Below, one piece after another: positions 1-12,023 of a stretch of 64,000 nt of DNA (within the stretch, counting starts at the first letter, position 1; each line of letters opens with the position of its first letter). The notes under the pieces were generated by a model. That model did not search any database and was not told the DNA's origin. It worked only from the letters and a program-made list of their open reading frames with translations. Where the stretch lies: positions 1-64,000 of the forward strand of contig JAKLMB010000055.1 in the NCBI GenBank assembly GCA_022813625.1, read 5' to 3'. The stretch comes from Aaosphaeria pasadenensis. Its lineage: Eukaryota; Ascomycota; Dothideomycetes; Pleosporales. Made by a program: the position numbers and the translations under genes.

Positions 1-2487
1 ATCGACACGTACGCCGCAAGTCCCTCCACAGATTCTCATTCGAGTTTTGAGGTGGACTCTGACTCTTGCTCAGATCCTGACTCAGATTCCGACGATTCAG
101 GTTCACAGTCCGATTCATACTCAGATACTGACACAGACCCCAACATCCAAGATGCAGAGCAAGCATATAGTGGAGATTTCGAGCTTAATTCGGAGCAAGG
201 GTCGGACGAGGGATCAGACTCCGAAGCGGAAAGGATAGTGCGGAATATTGAATACCACAGAACGCAGGGTCCAGCGAAACCTCGACACGAACCTCGAACG
301 ATAGAACTCTGGAAGAGGGAAAGCGATTTCTGGCAGAGGTGAGATCATAGAGCTATCACCTATCCCTCTAGTCGTCACTTAACAGCTGCGTCATAGGTAC
401 TGCTCCAAGATCCAGCGAAAGACAAACATGTCCCCAGAGGAGCAGCTACGGGCATGCGACCCAGCAGTGTTCAAATCATACCTCGGGTGGCGGAAGAAAC
501 ATTCTCGAATCAACAAAGAGAGCACAATGAAGTCGTACTGGAAACGAATCAGCATGTACTACCGCGACCTCACAGACCATGAAATGGACAACGATGTCCT
601 AAGTGATATCTGTAACGTACGATTCCTCCGGCCCGTTGTACTCCCACCTGACGCTCCATTGACGGCTATACTAGTGGATGCCCAACCTCCACTTAGATAA
701 GTCGAAGAAAGAAAAGTTTGCAATGTTCGTCCAGGACCTCTATGCCATCCTACATGCCCTTTGGGTTGACGATACTAAAGCCCTCCCTGGATTTATCCGA
801 GACCAGCTCTCGCTTCTGCTCATTATTAGCGCAGCCACTGCTACAAGACCTGGAGCCATCGTCCAATTGCAGTTCAAGGACATCGAGCTCTTGAAGGTTC
901 GCTGTGTCGAAGATCCTAGCCGGAGCACTCTTGTGGCCAACGTGAATTTAGAGCATGTCAAGAACAAGGATAAGGAGGGAACACCGTGCGTTATGCTCTT
1001 AAGGCACCTGCTTTCTTGTCACTGACCAACTCCTATAGGAAGAAGTTCACGTTTCGTTTGGAGGGGCTCCCAGCCTTCTGTGTCGTTTCGCATATCCTTG
1101 GGATCGGGGATGGCCGGAATGCATTCAAGGACGGCTTCACAAGCATCCAACAGATATTTGACCTCGTGATACCAGAGGAACGTAACGCCCTGCGTATAAG
1201 ATGGAAGCATGATATGCTTAAGAAACCATTCTTCTGCGACGTCGAGCACACAGCCGAGGGCGCTCATATACTTGAGGACAAAAGCTTTCCCTATGCGAAA
1301 TACCGCGACTTATTCGTACGCTTGGGACGTGTTGCGGGCTTTGAACAATCGCTCGAGCTGTACCAGCTGCGGCGAGCCTCTGGAAAGAATATCAACGGTA
1401 CGTCCTATTGACGCGCATCCCTTTTGGGCAAGACTAATGGAGCCTATCAGAAGCTTTCACAGAATCGGAACGAAACCAGACCATGGGCCATCTCGGCAGC
1501 ACATACGAGAAGTATTATACGCCAACCCATATCGCACGCGACTTTCAAGCGGTCTATTTCGGAACCCCCACGGAAGACCTCCTCATCCAGTCCGTCGCGA
1601 GAATGGGCTTGACGCGAGATCAACGAGCGCCTGTGGAGCTTGACGAGAATCAAAAGGAGGAGGTGCGGAACAACCCCAAGCTTGTAGCCCTTCGAGAACA
1701 GCGAGATAACTATAAGAACGAACTTTACGAGAAAGGGTTCTACCCTCTTAGTAAGGGCAAAACAACTAGTATCTACAAGAAGTATCAGGAGACAGTTCGG
1801 AAGTTGAACAGCACCAACCAGGGTCTTTGCCGGAAACGACTAGAAAAGGCGATCCGCGAATTTCACACCTCGATCGACTCGGTCGAGATAGCTAGGCAGC
1901 TTGATGGAAAGCCTACGACTGATCTCCTTACCAAACCAGCCGTCAGTTTCGAGCTTCGAGAGCGGGCGGTGATTGCACACATGCTCTTTAAGCCATTTGA
2001 AAACGAGAAGGCCCGCGTCAGATTTATTACCAACTTTGCTCGACTATGCAAGCGGCAGGAGATGCGTCGGCCTGTAACGCTGAAACGAAAGCGGGTAGAA
2101 TTTGTGGTATCTGCAAGCAGCGAAGCGAATCCACAGAAATGTAGGGAGATTGGCCGCTTGAACAGAGGTCTACCATGTCAGAGCGGTGAGGTAACGCAAG
2201 AGCCTGACCTATCTGAGTGCGAAGAGGTTCAGGCTCGACAACTCTACCCTATGGTATCCCCATACCCGATATGCCTCTTCTGTATAGGCAACGAGCGACT
2301 TTCCTACGAACAACGAACAAAGCCCTGGCCGCGAAAAGATGTGCTTAACAAACACGTGGACACCCACTTTCGAAATCCCGAATTCCAGGGAGAGTTCACA
2401 TGTCGCCATCCCAGTTGTTCCTGCAAGCTGAATGGCAAGATGCATTTCAAGAGGCATTCATTAGAGGTACACCAAGTATCTCATTAA
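1..2487 (+). CDS. DUF3435 tyrosine recombinase, candidate Starship captain (5' partial)
   Basis: Five exons are seen: 1-338, 397-616, 675-985, 1039-1397 and 1451-2487, with introns of 53-58 bp. They join into about 754 residues open to the first base, so the start lies left of the window. The N-terminus is an acidic Ser/Asp region. The DUF3435 core has the tyrosine-recombinase signature: Arg in ATRPGA, Arg in LYQLRRASG, and His and Tyr in MGHLGSTYEKYY. The C-terminus carries Cys/His fingers (CLFC...H, CRHPSC...H). DUF3435 proteins catalyse DNA strand exchange and move Starship elements; captains sit at the 5' edge reading inward, as here. No internal stop or frameshift remains after splicing. 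It could instead be a DUF3435 relative without captain function, because the element end is not visible. Confidence 0.88.
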
Positions 2488-2738
2488 GGCGCGCAGAGGC
2501 TAGCTACGTAGATCAGAGAATGAGATTGTATAATTCAGTTCAAGAGGCATGCGCTTATCGAGTACACCGCGAAGTAGTGATATGTACGGAAGCTCGACAA
2601 AGCAGCTACTAACCGATGGTCTTTCATAGGGCAAGTTTAGATCACAGGGGGTTGCATGGTTTCTGACATCATGAGGAGAAGCAGGGGCTAGATTTTTCAT
2701 GAAATTTCTACATGGAAGTCTCAAGGATGACCATCCTA

Positions 2739-3090
2739 CGAAAACCCTGGGATTCTTCCTAAAGAGTCTATTGAGGCAAGTCTAGTATTGTCCTGCAAGA
2801 GTTGGGTTTTCCAGGATTTATTACAAAAATGGTTGACTGAGCCTCGAAGACTGAATTTTCGCCGCAATGTTCGTTCATTGTATAATTGTTCGACGATCGA
2901 AGATACGTGGTCCTCGACGGTGGACCGCTGAAAGAGGTGCAGGTCCAGCTCAGAACTCATCATCCTTTGTCGAATGGTCCCGCCAGATTCCTCCAAAGTG
3001 TGAAGTGTCGAAATCGGAATCCAGATGGCTGCTGTTGTTCGGGCGCAGCTTGTTGCGCCTCGCGTGGATATCGTCGCATCTGCGTCTGCT
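2739..3090 (-). pseudogene. Possible gene remnant downstream of the recombinase
   Basis: The minus strand has an open stretch ending at the stop near 2739 (residues such as RQRMMSSELDLHLFQRS) with protein-like composition. An overlapping second frame (SDFDTSHFGGIWRDHS) also looks coded. The two frames do not join by an obvious intron and no start codon or family was recognised. It may be a decayed 3' end of a gene. Apart from this and the minisatellite at 3129-3412, nothing is seen between 2488 and 3859. Confidence 0.2.
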
Positions 3091-3128
3091 TCATTGTTTG
3101 TAATCCGGCGATGCGTCGGTGTTTGTTT

Positions 3129-3412
3129 GCGGACGTTTATGCTAGCAGGACGTTTATTCTAGCAGGACGTTTATTCTAGCAGGACGTTTATTCTAGCAGG
3201 ACGTTTATTCTAGCAGGACGTTTATGCTAGCAGGACGTTTATTCTAGCAGGACGTTTATTCTAGCAGGACGTTTATGCTAGCAGGACGTTTATTTTAATA
3301 GTACGTTTATTCTAGCAGAACGTTTATTTTAGCAGGTTGTTTATTTTAGCAGGTTGTTTATTTTAGCAGAATGTTTATTTTAGCAGGACGTTTATTTTAG
3401 CAGGACGTTTCC
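3129..3412. repeat. 17-bp minisatellite
   Basis: About 16 tandem copies of a 17-bp unit (TAGCAGGACGTTTATTC and one- or two-base variants) run head to tail. Variants such as TTATG for TTATT recur at intervals, suggesting blocks of units were duplicated together. No coding frame is supported. Confidence 0.95.
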
Positions 3413-3859
3413 GTGTTATCATGGAGATGTGGGGTAGTCACGTGGCTGTCCATAAATATTGTTGCAGCCTTCCAGACCCACTGCACCCCATCTTATAAGT
3501 TCACAAATCAGAGAGTATGTGTAACAAAACTGTCGCTACAACATTGTACGCTTGTGGAGACTCGGAAGAGTCGGATATGACCTTCACTCCATGCGCAGAC
3601 CCAACCGCACCGGACCACGAGGTCAAGAAGCAATATCTGGCATCGAAGAGATCCCCAGAGAAATGTGGAAAGCATGGGTGCAGAAACCCATGAGATCTAC
3701 CGTATGTTGTGGTCCTTCCGCCGATCTTTCCACTGCTAACGAAGGCTTCGAAGTCCCCAAATCTTGTAACCTGGCCGAGGATTGACAGGCGAGAATTTTT
3801 GTAATGAATGATATACACAAGGCTATATAAGTGGCGGTAGTATCAAATTTGTAGGCAGA

Positions 3860-4726
3860 CTACAATACATGAGAGCGCCATGAATTTGAAGCTACGTCTA
3901 GTGTTTGCAAGATATCTTCCGCGTTTGCATACTTCCTGGTCCAGCATCCAAGGATGATGCTGCCCGCATAGACCCCGTTGACATCAGGATAAATTCGACG
4001 CCTGAATTGCCCCTCGGCCCATTCATCATAGCTCAGCATTTCCTCGTTTGACACGAACGGGCCAAGACGTCTATACGGCCAATGCCCCGTAACGATACTG
4101 TACAGTATAGACCCAAGGCTAAAGATATCCGTCGCGACAGATGCCACCCACTCAGCATTTGGATCGAAGAAACCGGGATCAGGTAATTGTTTTCCGTCTA
4201 ATCTTAATTCCTTGCAGACAGATCCACCGAAGTCGCAAAGCCATAAATCCAACGAGGTCGGCGTTGTCGCATGAACGAGATAGTTATCTGGCCGTAGGTC
4301 AGAGTGCCATACACCCTGACTATGGATATAAGCTACCGCCTCCACAGCTTGTCGACACCATTGCTGCTTTGTACACATATCGATAGCCTCGTAATTCAGC
4401 TCGAGATACTGTTGGAGATTGCCATGACTGGCCCGGGAAAGGATCAAGCCGCGCAGACGCTGTGGCTCATCTTGCCAACCATGATATCTAGGTAAAGTCA
4501 GCTGATACTCTATTAGATTGGAAATGGGAGGATGGTACTTCACGATCCTAGGATGATTGCCCAATCTCTTCAAGATAAGCTGCTCAACAGTGAAACAGTT
4601 TTGGATTTTGTTTGTCAATTTTTCGTATGAAGAAGAACCCTCCCATACTTTAATTGGTTGCTTTACAACGGTATGTCGGTCTACCTCCAAGATGTTTGAT
4701 GTAGAGCCACTCCATTCTGGAGCCAT
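3860..4726 (-). CDS. Protein kinase-like protein
   Basis: Single-exon protein of 288 residues starting at the ATG ending at 4726. It has a kinase fold without a clear glycine loop. The likely ATP-binding Lys is in HTVVKQPIKV near residue 21, the catalytic loop is HSDLRPDNYL (HSD in place of HRD), the metal-binding motif is CDFGGS, and a C-lobe motif is DIFSLGSILYSIVTGHWPY. The catalytic Asp, the Asn and DFG are present, so activity is possible. Small stand-alone kinases of this kind are common in accessory parts of fungal genomes. The substrate is unknown. Confidence 0.8.
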   Translation of the reverse strand: MAPEWSGSTSNILEVDRHTVVKQPIKVWEGSSSYEKLTNKIQNCFTVEQLILKRLGNHPRIVKYHPPISNLIEYQLTLPRYHGWQDEPQRLRGLILSRASHGNLQQYLELNYEAIDMCTKQQWCRQAVEAVAYIHSQGVWHSDLRPDNYLVHATTPTSLDLWLCDFGGSVCKELRLDGKQLPDPGFFDPNAEWVASVATDIFSLGSILYSIVTGHWPYRRLGPFVSNEEMLSYDEWAEGQFRRRIYPDVNGVYAGSIILGCWTRKYANAEDILQTLDVASNSWRSHVL

Positions 4727-5050
4727 CTGTGCACAGAATTCCGACGTAGAGACAGGGACATGGTTTAGTATGCCAGATGGCTACATTGTGGCTTGGGCTG
4801 TTTGTCCTGTTTGCACAAAGCCTAGTCTCGTACTGCTAAGCGGGACACGTGCGTAAGGTACGATGCTTACACATGGACCCCGCTAGCCACAAACAGTAGT
4901 TATCTTCATTTAAAGTACCGACCGCGGTGGCAATACTGCACAAGTCTCCGCGCTGCGTTAGTATTAAAGCTAATAGCGGCAGTACAAGATAATCTGTGTT
5001 ACGCAGGGACGGACGTTACCAACGAATTGTATTAACATTTCAAAAACAAA

Positions 5051-5887
5051 TTAATCTACGAACATAGGCCAATTAAGAACATAAGAACCATCTTGCCTAA
5101 AACATCCGCCCTTGTCAGGAATACTTATCCTACATGTAGGACATGTCCTCGCTGTTTCAAACCATTCTTCGATGTGAGACTTGCAGAATGAATGGCCTGC
5201 TTGATGTTAGCTCTGTTAGAGGAAAAAGAGTTATGTCATACCACAGGGCAGGTATCCACATCCTTGGCTCGGTAGTCCCTCCTCTAAGCATAATGTACAG
5301 GCGGTACCATAACATTTGATTGCACCTCGCAAACCATTGTGGCGGCATTTCATCTTATCGATTACAATTTGGGGGAGTATTGTTTCCTTGTGCAACATTA
5401 TATCGAGCACCGCCTCTTCAAGGGTGCTGACGCCATGTGCGCGAATTTGGTCAAGGACCGGTCGAACCATGCACTGATTGCAGCAAATCTATCAAGTTTA
5501 GTGAGGCAAACAGTGTCAAGGGATTGAAACCTACGCATTTGCAGAACGGAAAAAAGTAGACTATCTGGGTATCGGAGAATGCAACCATGCAGTCAGAACA
5601 ATGCATTTCCAGCAACTCATCGTGTCGTTCTTCTGTTGTTTGTTAGAATTGGTCATCCTTGGACGAGCTCTCACCTGCCTACGCGTCTCTTTTTCCTTTG
5701 GCCTGTTGGAACCATTTGCGGTTCATCGTGTTGCTCTTCTATTCTTTGTTAGATTTGGTCATCCTTGAACGAGCTCTCACTTGCCTTCGCGTCTTCTTTT
5801 CCTTCGGCTGGTCGGAGCCGTTTGCGAGATCGAACTCATGTCTGAATCAGATTCGATCAAGACCAGGTTGGCATCCATATTGGCCAT
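5051..5887 (-). CDS. RING-finger protein (multi-exon)
   Basis: The C-terminal RING is clear once a short intron is removed: CTLC, then CGYLPCGHSFCKSHIEEWF, then CPTCR, ending at the stop at 5051-5053. The splice joins G in CGYLPCG with HSFC across a GTATGA...CAG intron. Upstream lies a helical region (LDQIRAHGVSTLEEAVLDIM) and a Cys-rich piece (MHCSDCMVAF). A first exon beginning with MANMDANLVLIESDSD at 5887 is basic-rich at its end. The middle junctions fall in the duplicated block at 5618-5832 and I could not phase them, so the gene may be damaged there. The RING suggests a ubiquitin ligase. Confidence 0.6.
5618..5832. repeat. Tandem duplication of an exon/intron block
   Basis: Two diverged direct copies of about 107 bp (5618-5724 and 5725-5832) share CATCGTGT..GTTCTTCT...TTTGTTAGA.TTGGTCATCCTTG.ACGAGCTCTCAC. 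On the minus strand each copy contains a GTGAGAGCTCG donor and a CTAAC branch site, so a splice unit inside the RING gene has been copied. Confidence 0.8.
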
Positions 5888-6623
5888 GCTGAGATGAGGA
5901 GAGGATTGAAGATGATGCTTTCAGGAGCGAGGGAGACGTCTATATATACATGATTCACTCCGTCCCACGTGATGACTTAAGCAGTGGCGGTCTTCTAAAC
6001 CCTCAGATCTCGCTGAATTGCCGACAAATTCACGCCGGTACTCCGGAATCATGGAAACGTCTAACGGCAAACGTAGATTTGCGCACAGCGAGCGACATAA
6101 CACCACACAGACAAGAAGGGTGGACAAGAGTTGCGATCCACTTCATCATTCTAATCTCGGCAGAGCAATCTCTGGACAAAAAAAGGCACGATGTGCAAAA
6201 ATCCGCGAGATGTATACACTACAACAATATTCTAGGTACAATTAAAGGCTATGGATGCACGAGGTGCTTGAAAATTGGCCTTCAAAGGCCTGTGGATATC
6301 TACCTCATGGTAGGCGTACCTCTCGTCTTTCCTCATCAGATATAGCTAACTTTACAGGTTCATCCTGCGAGGTACACATTAAACAATGATTCATAGTAGC
6401 GAGGATAGGTAGTAAGCATTCGCCACAAAGGGCTATATTTTAGGTCAGATAGTAATTATTCATGGTTGTACCATATTCTGTTAGTTTTTCGTTTTTCAAA
6501 GGGATATCGCGAAAAACGTCCGCCTAGAATGAATAACGCTACCTCACAAAATTGTTAGCGTAGACAGAAAACATTAAAATTCCTTCTAGGCTCCTTTTTT
6601 ACGAATCATTCACTGAAATAATT
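5888..6623. other. Intergenic, no gene recognised
   Basis: An open frame at 5950-6345 (+) has no recognisable motif and unconvincing composition. Nothing else is supported in this stretch. Confidence 0.4.
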
Positions 6624-8716
6624 ATGATCGAAAGCATCAAGGCATCACTCGATATCTGGGGATCTAACCAAGAGAATTTTACCCAAGATCAATTCATAGC
6701 ACTGCTACAAACAATCGATAGGTTGAAGGAGGAAATTGAGAAGTCTTTCAAACGTCGTTACCCAGGTGGCACTCAAACGACCCCGCTAAGGAACAAGAGG
6801 AAATCAAGAGCAACAAGTTCTGGACGTGTTAAGCACTGTCGCATTGATCCAACACCTGAAAACCCCATTCAAATGGACAAGATATCTGCCGATATAAGCA
6901 GCGAGAATAGCCAGCGCTGTGAGAATCAGGACCACGGGTCCGATGACAACCAACACTCCGAATCTGGAAATGTGGAGCAATCTCTTTCACACGTCGAAGT
7001 GCAATCTAGAGAGTTAGATGCATTTCTTTTTGAGGAAGATAGCGACATGTCAGAAGGGACACCAGAGCCTTTTTCCGCTCAGGATATTGCGGAGTGGATG
7101 GAATTAGCTCAGAAGATCAAGTTCTGCCTGCCAAACGAGTTTTCCCTGCCAATAGTCGACGGTCAAGAAACTATGGAAGAGCTGCTTCTCCCACTTTTCC
7201 AAGCTTCATCACTGTCATCGCGTCTAATATGCGGAATACTTTACTGCGTCCTTCCTGGAATACAAGTTATCGATTTTACCTCCCGGGAGCATGAAATTAC
7301 CCTATGTCAAGAGTTCTCGGAAATCTTTGTTGCTGTCGTATGTTCACAAGCGAAGGTACACCTTGCATTCGGCCAACCTAAGACTAAAGGAATTGTTGTT
7401 ATAGGTGATAAAAGTCACCCTTTCAAGGATTGGGAGGTTGAATACATCAGCGTAAGTCACCAACAACTGTACTAGCCGACATTTACAGACTCCAGAACAG
7501 TCAAATAGTCCAGACGTGGAAGCAAGCCTGTACTCAATATATCTTCTAGAATGCTACATAAAGCAAATAGAGTGCAAAAGTGTCTCCCATCAGGACCTAG
7601 CATGCCGCTTTCTCCAAGACTTGTTCTTGCCTAGTAAAGCTAGGGAGGTTCTACAAACTTTACGTGTTCCATATTTCAGCCTGGAATTCAGGAACAGAGA
7701 TCTATATGCTCCACTACTTCCCTATAACTATCAAGAAATCAGTAGTGATCAGTTAGCTATTCAAGCATTCGATCATGAATGCCTAGAAAGAGCACTTTCG
7801 ATTGTTCCTGAAACTATTTCTCAAAGGCGGTACTTACGTATGCTTCAGTGCATACATGCAATTGGATCTGAGAGCATTCTTCGTTCACTCCAATCAGACC
7901 TTACTGAGCCTGTGAATGAGGACCAGAACTTTGAGCCTGGACTTACTCACCTAGTGCACATACATAATCTATTGGATAACCAGAAAGGGAAAAGCCAAAT
8001 TCAAACTGCAAGGAATCGCTATATCCAGTATTGCTACTACCAGACCTACTCAAATATGGTAGAGTATTGGGCAGAGAAGAAAACACTAGGCCGGGTGGAA
8101 AGAAATCACCAGTCTGCCCATTGTCGTACCGAAACATACAAAAAAGGTCTAAGCAAACTACCTTCAACCCCAGAGACTAGCTACATTTCGCAGGTCTTTT
8201 CGTCCCTAACGGCTAAAGAGCGTTCCCAGAAAACTTCTTATATGATAAAGCTTGCACTTGTCCGAGACGTCTGCAAAATTTACAAGAGAGAGGAGCACGA
8301 AGTTAAGGATGCGATGGCAGCATATCTTAACGTTGGCAAAATTATGCACTATGTTTTGCAGGGACAGAAACATCTAAACCCTGAGATCCTACTGCTGTTC
8401 CCCGGGCAAGAAACCCTCAGTCCAGCATTAGATTTAAGCCACCTTAAAATTAAACAACTATTAAAACCAATAAAACTCAACGAGTAAGTATAAAAGCTTT
8501 ATGTACCTTGACATAATCTAACACAAGTAAAGTATCAATAGACTTAGTATGGCAGAGGCACAGTGGTTTGGGTGCGCTTTACAAATTTTGAGACCAGAGC
8601 TGATGGGCGAGATACCAACGACAAAAGCCATTAGCCTCCTGTCAGGGAGTGCTACCTGTGTAGACGAACGACTACCATGTAATTATTTACAGAGGCCGCT
8701 TCACTTCCTTCAGTAA
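6624..8716 (+). CDS. Orphan gene A, module 1 (three exons)
   Basis: Exons 6624-7451, 7489-8483 and 8542-8716 encode about 665 residues of no family I recognise. The first exon has a helical start, a basic patch (RNKRKSR), an acidic disordered stretch, then a folded block around SSRLICGILYCVLPG ending at WEVEYIS. The second exon is alpha-helical (RRYLRMLQCIHAIGSESIL, RNRYIQYCYYQTYSNMVEY, PEILLLFPGQE). The short third exon ends RPLHFLQ. It is a diverged paralogue of the gene at 33785-36728, which keeps both intron positions and phases. A BTB gene starts 125 bp downstream on the same strand, as in the second copy. The function is unknown. Confidence 0.85.
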
Positions 8717-8841
8717 AGAATAAAAATGGTGCCTAGACTATCAGCCTCAGAAAAAAAAGTGGCAGGCCAACAAGTATATAGTTGCAAGTATATAGTTCGA
8801 CGAGTGGACATTCTCAAAGGATCAATACGAACTTTTCAATC

Positions 8842-9711
8842 ATGTCCTTAACACATCACCCAGTCGACGATAACGGCGATGTACATGTTATAGTGGGCCG
8901 CTATAAAATTAAAATTTCTTCTACGAAAATGTACACACTGTCCAGTAAATTCGAAGAATTGCTCTGCGCTGGCGATGAAGTGTCTCTCTCAGAAGATCCT
9001 GACACTTTCCTCCGCATCTGCCAGTCAGCCCACGGCATTTTCGTTCCTCAGGCAGATATCTCAACATATGGACTCGTAAAGCTAGTAGAGATCATTGAAA
9101 GATATCAGATCAAAGCCACTGCCCAAATTTATGGGTTGGCCGAATTTTGCTGGATCGTTCAGACTTTGGAGCCCGCCAAGCTGTCAACAAAGCAGATAAC
9201 CCATCTTCTACAGGTAGCAAAAGTGCTTAGCGTTGCAAAACTCCGGCAGTTTCTACGTGACATATTTTTGCATTATCGCATTGATACTGGATATTTCTTC
9301 CAGGAAGAAGAAAAAGAAGAAGAAGAAGGACTTCATCTGTTACTAGGTAAGAGAGCATTGCAATAATTACAAATCAAATATTAAGGCCACTCTATAGCAA
9401 GTGCAGTAAACTGTATTAAGTTTACACATAATAAAGTGGCATGCAGCCTGCTGAAGTACTATGAAGCGGCTAGCTACCAACATGATTCCAACGCTGAATA
9501 TGCACAGAACATGTTTGCTATTGGCATCTGGATACTGGAAGAGTACCCAAGTTTACATATCATCCGCAAAAAGCTGAACAGTGTCCCGTGCAGACATTAC
9601 GATGCTGGGATCGACAGAGGTATTTGGGATGCTCTTGGAATTATCGCCCAGGCAGAAGAAGACTTTTCTACGTCGATAGAGTGGGCCACTGGCAACAGTG
9701 AAAAGGATTAG
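8842..9711 (+). CDS. BTB/POZ-domain protein, module 1
   Basis: Two exons, about 8842-9345 and 9434-9711, give roughly 260 residues starting MSLTHH. The first exon has the fungal BTB pattern: DVHVIVGRYKIKISSTKM (strand and helix), SSKFEELL, then a dense helical part (LVKLVEIIERYQIKATAQIYGL). An EEEKEEEEG stretch precedes the intron, whose acceptor is either TAAAG or TGCAG. The second exon (YYEAAS...WILEEYPSLHIIRKKL) is helical. BTB domains form dimers and recruit Cullin-3 ligases or other partners. It follows gene A on the same strand, and a second A-BTB pair at 30967-36728 keeps this order. Confidence 0.78.
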
Positions 9712-9995
9712 CGTAGCTATATGTTGATAGCGTAACAAAAACACAAGTTGCGTGATCAGGAGAATGTATATCACCGAGGACACTGATGATGACCCCGATG
9801 GGACCTGATCATTGCTCTGGAGCTGAAACGTAAATTTCCCGTGTCAACAACATGCGGACTCTGTCATCCAGGCTTCTCGGGAACTGCAGATAGCAATCAA
9901 TCGGGTATGCCATTTTCATTGCGACTCTTCGGCTAGTTTTCCTCAGCATTTCCCTCCAATTTTCTAAAGTGAAATTCGTAATTATATGATCCTCA

Positions 9996-11067
9996 TCACC
10001 ATGGACTGGAACGATGTTCGCAACTCTCCATATGAGCTGAATTTCCTTGGGTTCTGATCGCATCGAAAGATGCAAGACATTCCCAACAGAATTCATAATG
10101 GCATACCGAGCCTAGTTTATTTCAGCCTCTGAAAGCTCGACCATAAGGCAGTGAGTATACGTACAGGTCATGTGATCGCATCCCCCATTCTTCTCGATAT
10201 TCCGATTGCATCCAGGTCCAGGACATCTCTTTGTAAGACAACTGATGGCTCTGACGCTTGCATTCTCTTCAAGGATCCGTTGCTCATTTCGTTGACGATC
10301 GTATTGCTCACACGTGAGCCCTTCGTGCCAATTGACGTTGTGAATCACGCATTGACGAGAACCACAAGCATTGCATTGGAAGATGTTTCCTGCACCCTGA
10401 TTTATCTGGCCGGATGTGCACCCCGGTGTCCCGCACCAACGAAAGTCTGGAGTGCTGGCTAGACTGCTACGAGTGACTAATTCATCGTATCTATAAAATG
10501 TTAGAAGTTTGCGCATCTAAATAGAATATGCTGAATACCTTTCGAAAACTTGCTGCGAAGCATGATACTTTACCTCATAGTAACTCAAGATGTGACGACA
10601 CCCGTTACCAGGGCATTTAATGCTGTTGCACCCCTTGGTTTCCAATTGGGATTTGATCCATTGAGCAAGACACCTAGAGCACGTAGTCGGTTTGTGCGTA
10701 CATTCGTCTAGAGCAGGAAAGTGTCGTGCGCGGAGATTTTCCTGGCACACATCGCATCTAATGAGCCTCGATGTTTCTGTTGAAGGGATATTTCTTATTG
10801 TTCTCGTAGAGACTGGTTCTAAGGGTGGAATATCGTCGAGAGCGATGGGGTCATCTCGAGTACCCTTTCCGATGAGAGGACTTCGCGGGTCTCGAAGTGA
10901 ATGTCGTGTGCGAGAAGAACGACCATTTGGGTTCCAGCGAGCGGATTTTCTGTTACGAGTACGGAAGTCGCCTTGTGCTGGAAGACGTCGCGTGGCAGAA
11001 TTGAAGGTTGGTTGTGATTCTTGTTCCATCCGGCTGGTTGAAAGGGTGGATTCCGAGGAGATGGTCA
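9996..11067 (-). CDS. RBR-type E3 ubiquitin ligase
   Basis: Three exons (11067-10539, 10490-10165, 10111-9996; introns of 48 and 53 bp) encode about 323 residues. RING1 begins CDVCQENLRARHFPALDECTH and runs to CPGNGCRH. The IBR has CGTPGC...CNACGSRQCVIH. RING2 is CPGPGCNRNIEKNGGCDHMTC followed, only after the last splice, by SVCHYEFCWECL. The family passes ubiquitin through a RING2 cysteine, which fits the Cys of GGCDHM. The N-terminal 110 residues are disordered and Arg/Ser-rich. All three modules are intact, so the gene looks functional. Reading through the last intron would wrongly suggest a truncated RING2. Confidence 0.88.
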
Positions 11068-11390
11068 TTGTATGGAGAAGAGGATGAAATAGACAAGACA
11101 AAAAACGGCAGTCTGTGTCAGTACAAGAATATAAGTATATAGTCACACAGCCCGGGTAGCTTATCGTGTTCCCGCCCCCACCCATCAGTCGCTTCATTGG
11201 GGATGCTCGTCCCACAACTTCCCTTGAAGCGTAAACCGGATACGGTGTAGGACCCACATAAGCAATGCCACCCCAAAAAGAACTCTGTGCCGATCAGATA
11301 TTGCTTGCCTTCGGGTGAGAACCTTACGTTCGCGCTAGACCTCGCTGAGGACATAAATAGCATAGAGTCACTCAATAGTTACCACATTCA

Positions 11391-12023
11391 ATGCCCGACA
11401 TGCTTAGCATAGCCCTTGTTTCTCTGTACCTCTCTCAGCTGATATCTTCTACGACTATATCAGTCACCCCGCATGATCAGTACTCCTCTTCTATAGGCGT
11501 TCTAGGTTGCTACATCGACACTAACCGCGTAGCATATTTCCCATTCGCTCCGGGATGCAACAATCTCTGTGTACACATCTGGTCAGAACAAGCTGATTTG
11601 TATCTTCTTCATGTAGATCAGTCTGGGGGTGCATTTGACATATCTTACGATGCATGGAACTTCTTGAATGTCGGCGAGTCAGCGATAACGCGGCCATCTA
11701 CTGGTGGCGGTATATCCGTGGGATACAAATTTGTTGACATGGCACATTGTGCGTCTTTAGTCCAGACGCCTGATGGCAAGCTACCTCTCATGGCAGCAAA
11801 TTCGATGAATTATTACACTGCATGCATGGAAATGGGCATATCCGAGAAGTCTACCCTCTATAATATCCAAGATGCCTCCTGCACCCTTGGATATAATGAA
11901 ATATGCTTTCTTGATCTCTTAGTTAGCAATCAGCCATCTTGCCCTCACATACTGGGCAGCCAGGAGCCTTTAGAAGGACTGCAAGTTAAAAATATCGTAT
12001 ACGGCAGCTCTTGTACTGCTTAA
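11391..12023 (+). CDS. Small secreted protein, effector-like
   Basis: Intronless, 210 residues. A hydrophobic signal peptide (MLSIALVSLYLSQLISS) is followed by a Cys-containing domain: GVLGCYIDTNRVAYFPF, CNNLCVHIW, LYLLHVDQSGGAFDISYD, GGGISVGYKF, and a CPHILG motif near the end. This layout recurs in a secreted ascomycete family of unknown function that resembles a double-psi barrel. No catalytic residues can be assigned. A TATA-like element is not obvious. It lies between the RBR ligase and the PAQR gene and appears intact. Confidence 0.7.
   Translation: MPDMLSIALVSLYLSQLISSTTISVTPHDQYSSSIGVLGCYIDTNRVAYFPFAPGCNNLCVHIWSEQADLYLLHVDQSGGAFDISYDAWNFLNVGESAITRPSTGGGISVGYKFVDMAHCASLVQTPDGKLPLMAANSMNYYTACMEMGISEKSTLYNIQDASCTLGYNEICFLDLLVSNQPSCPHILGSQEPLEGLQVKNIVYGSSCTA

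Noticed and set aside
3129..3412. CRISPR-like array
   Set aside because: Units are contiguous with no unique spacers; it is a minisatellite in a eukaryotic sequence.
5950..6345. 131-residue frame as a gene
   Set aside because: Composition is not protein-like, there is no recognisable motif, and an overlapping frame is equally open.
10112..10516. RBR ligase with a truncated RING2
   Set aside because: Removing the 53-bp intron at 10112-10164 restores the second half of RING2 (SVCHYEFCWECL).
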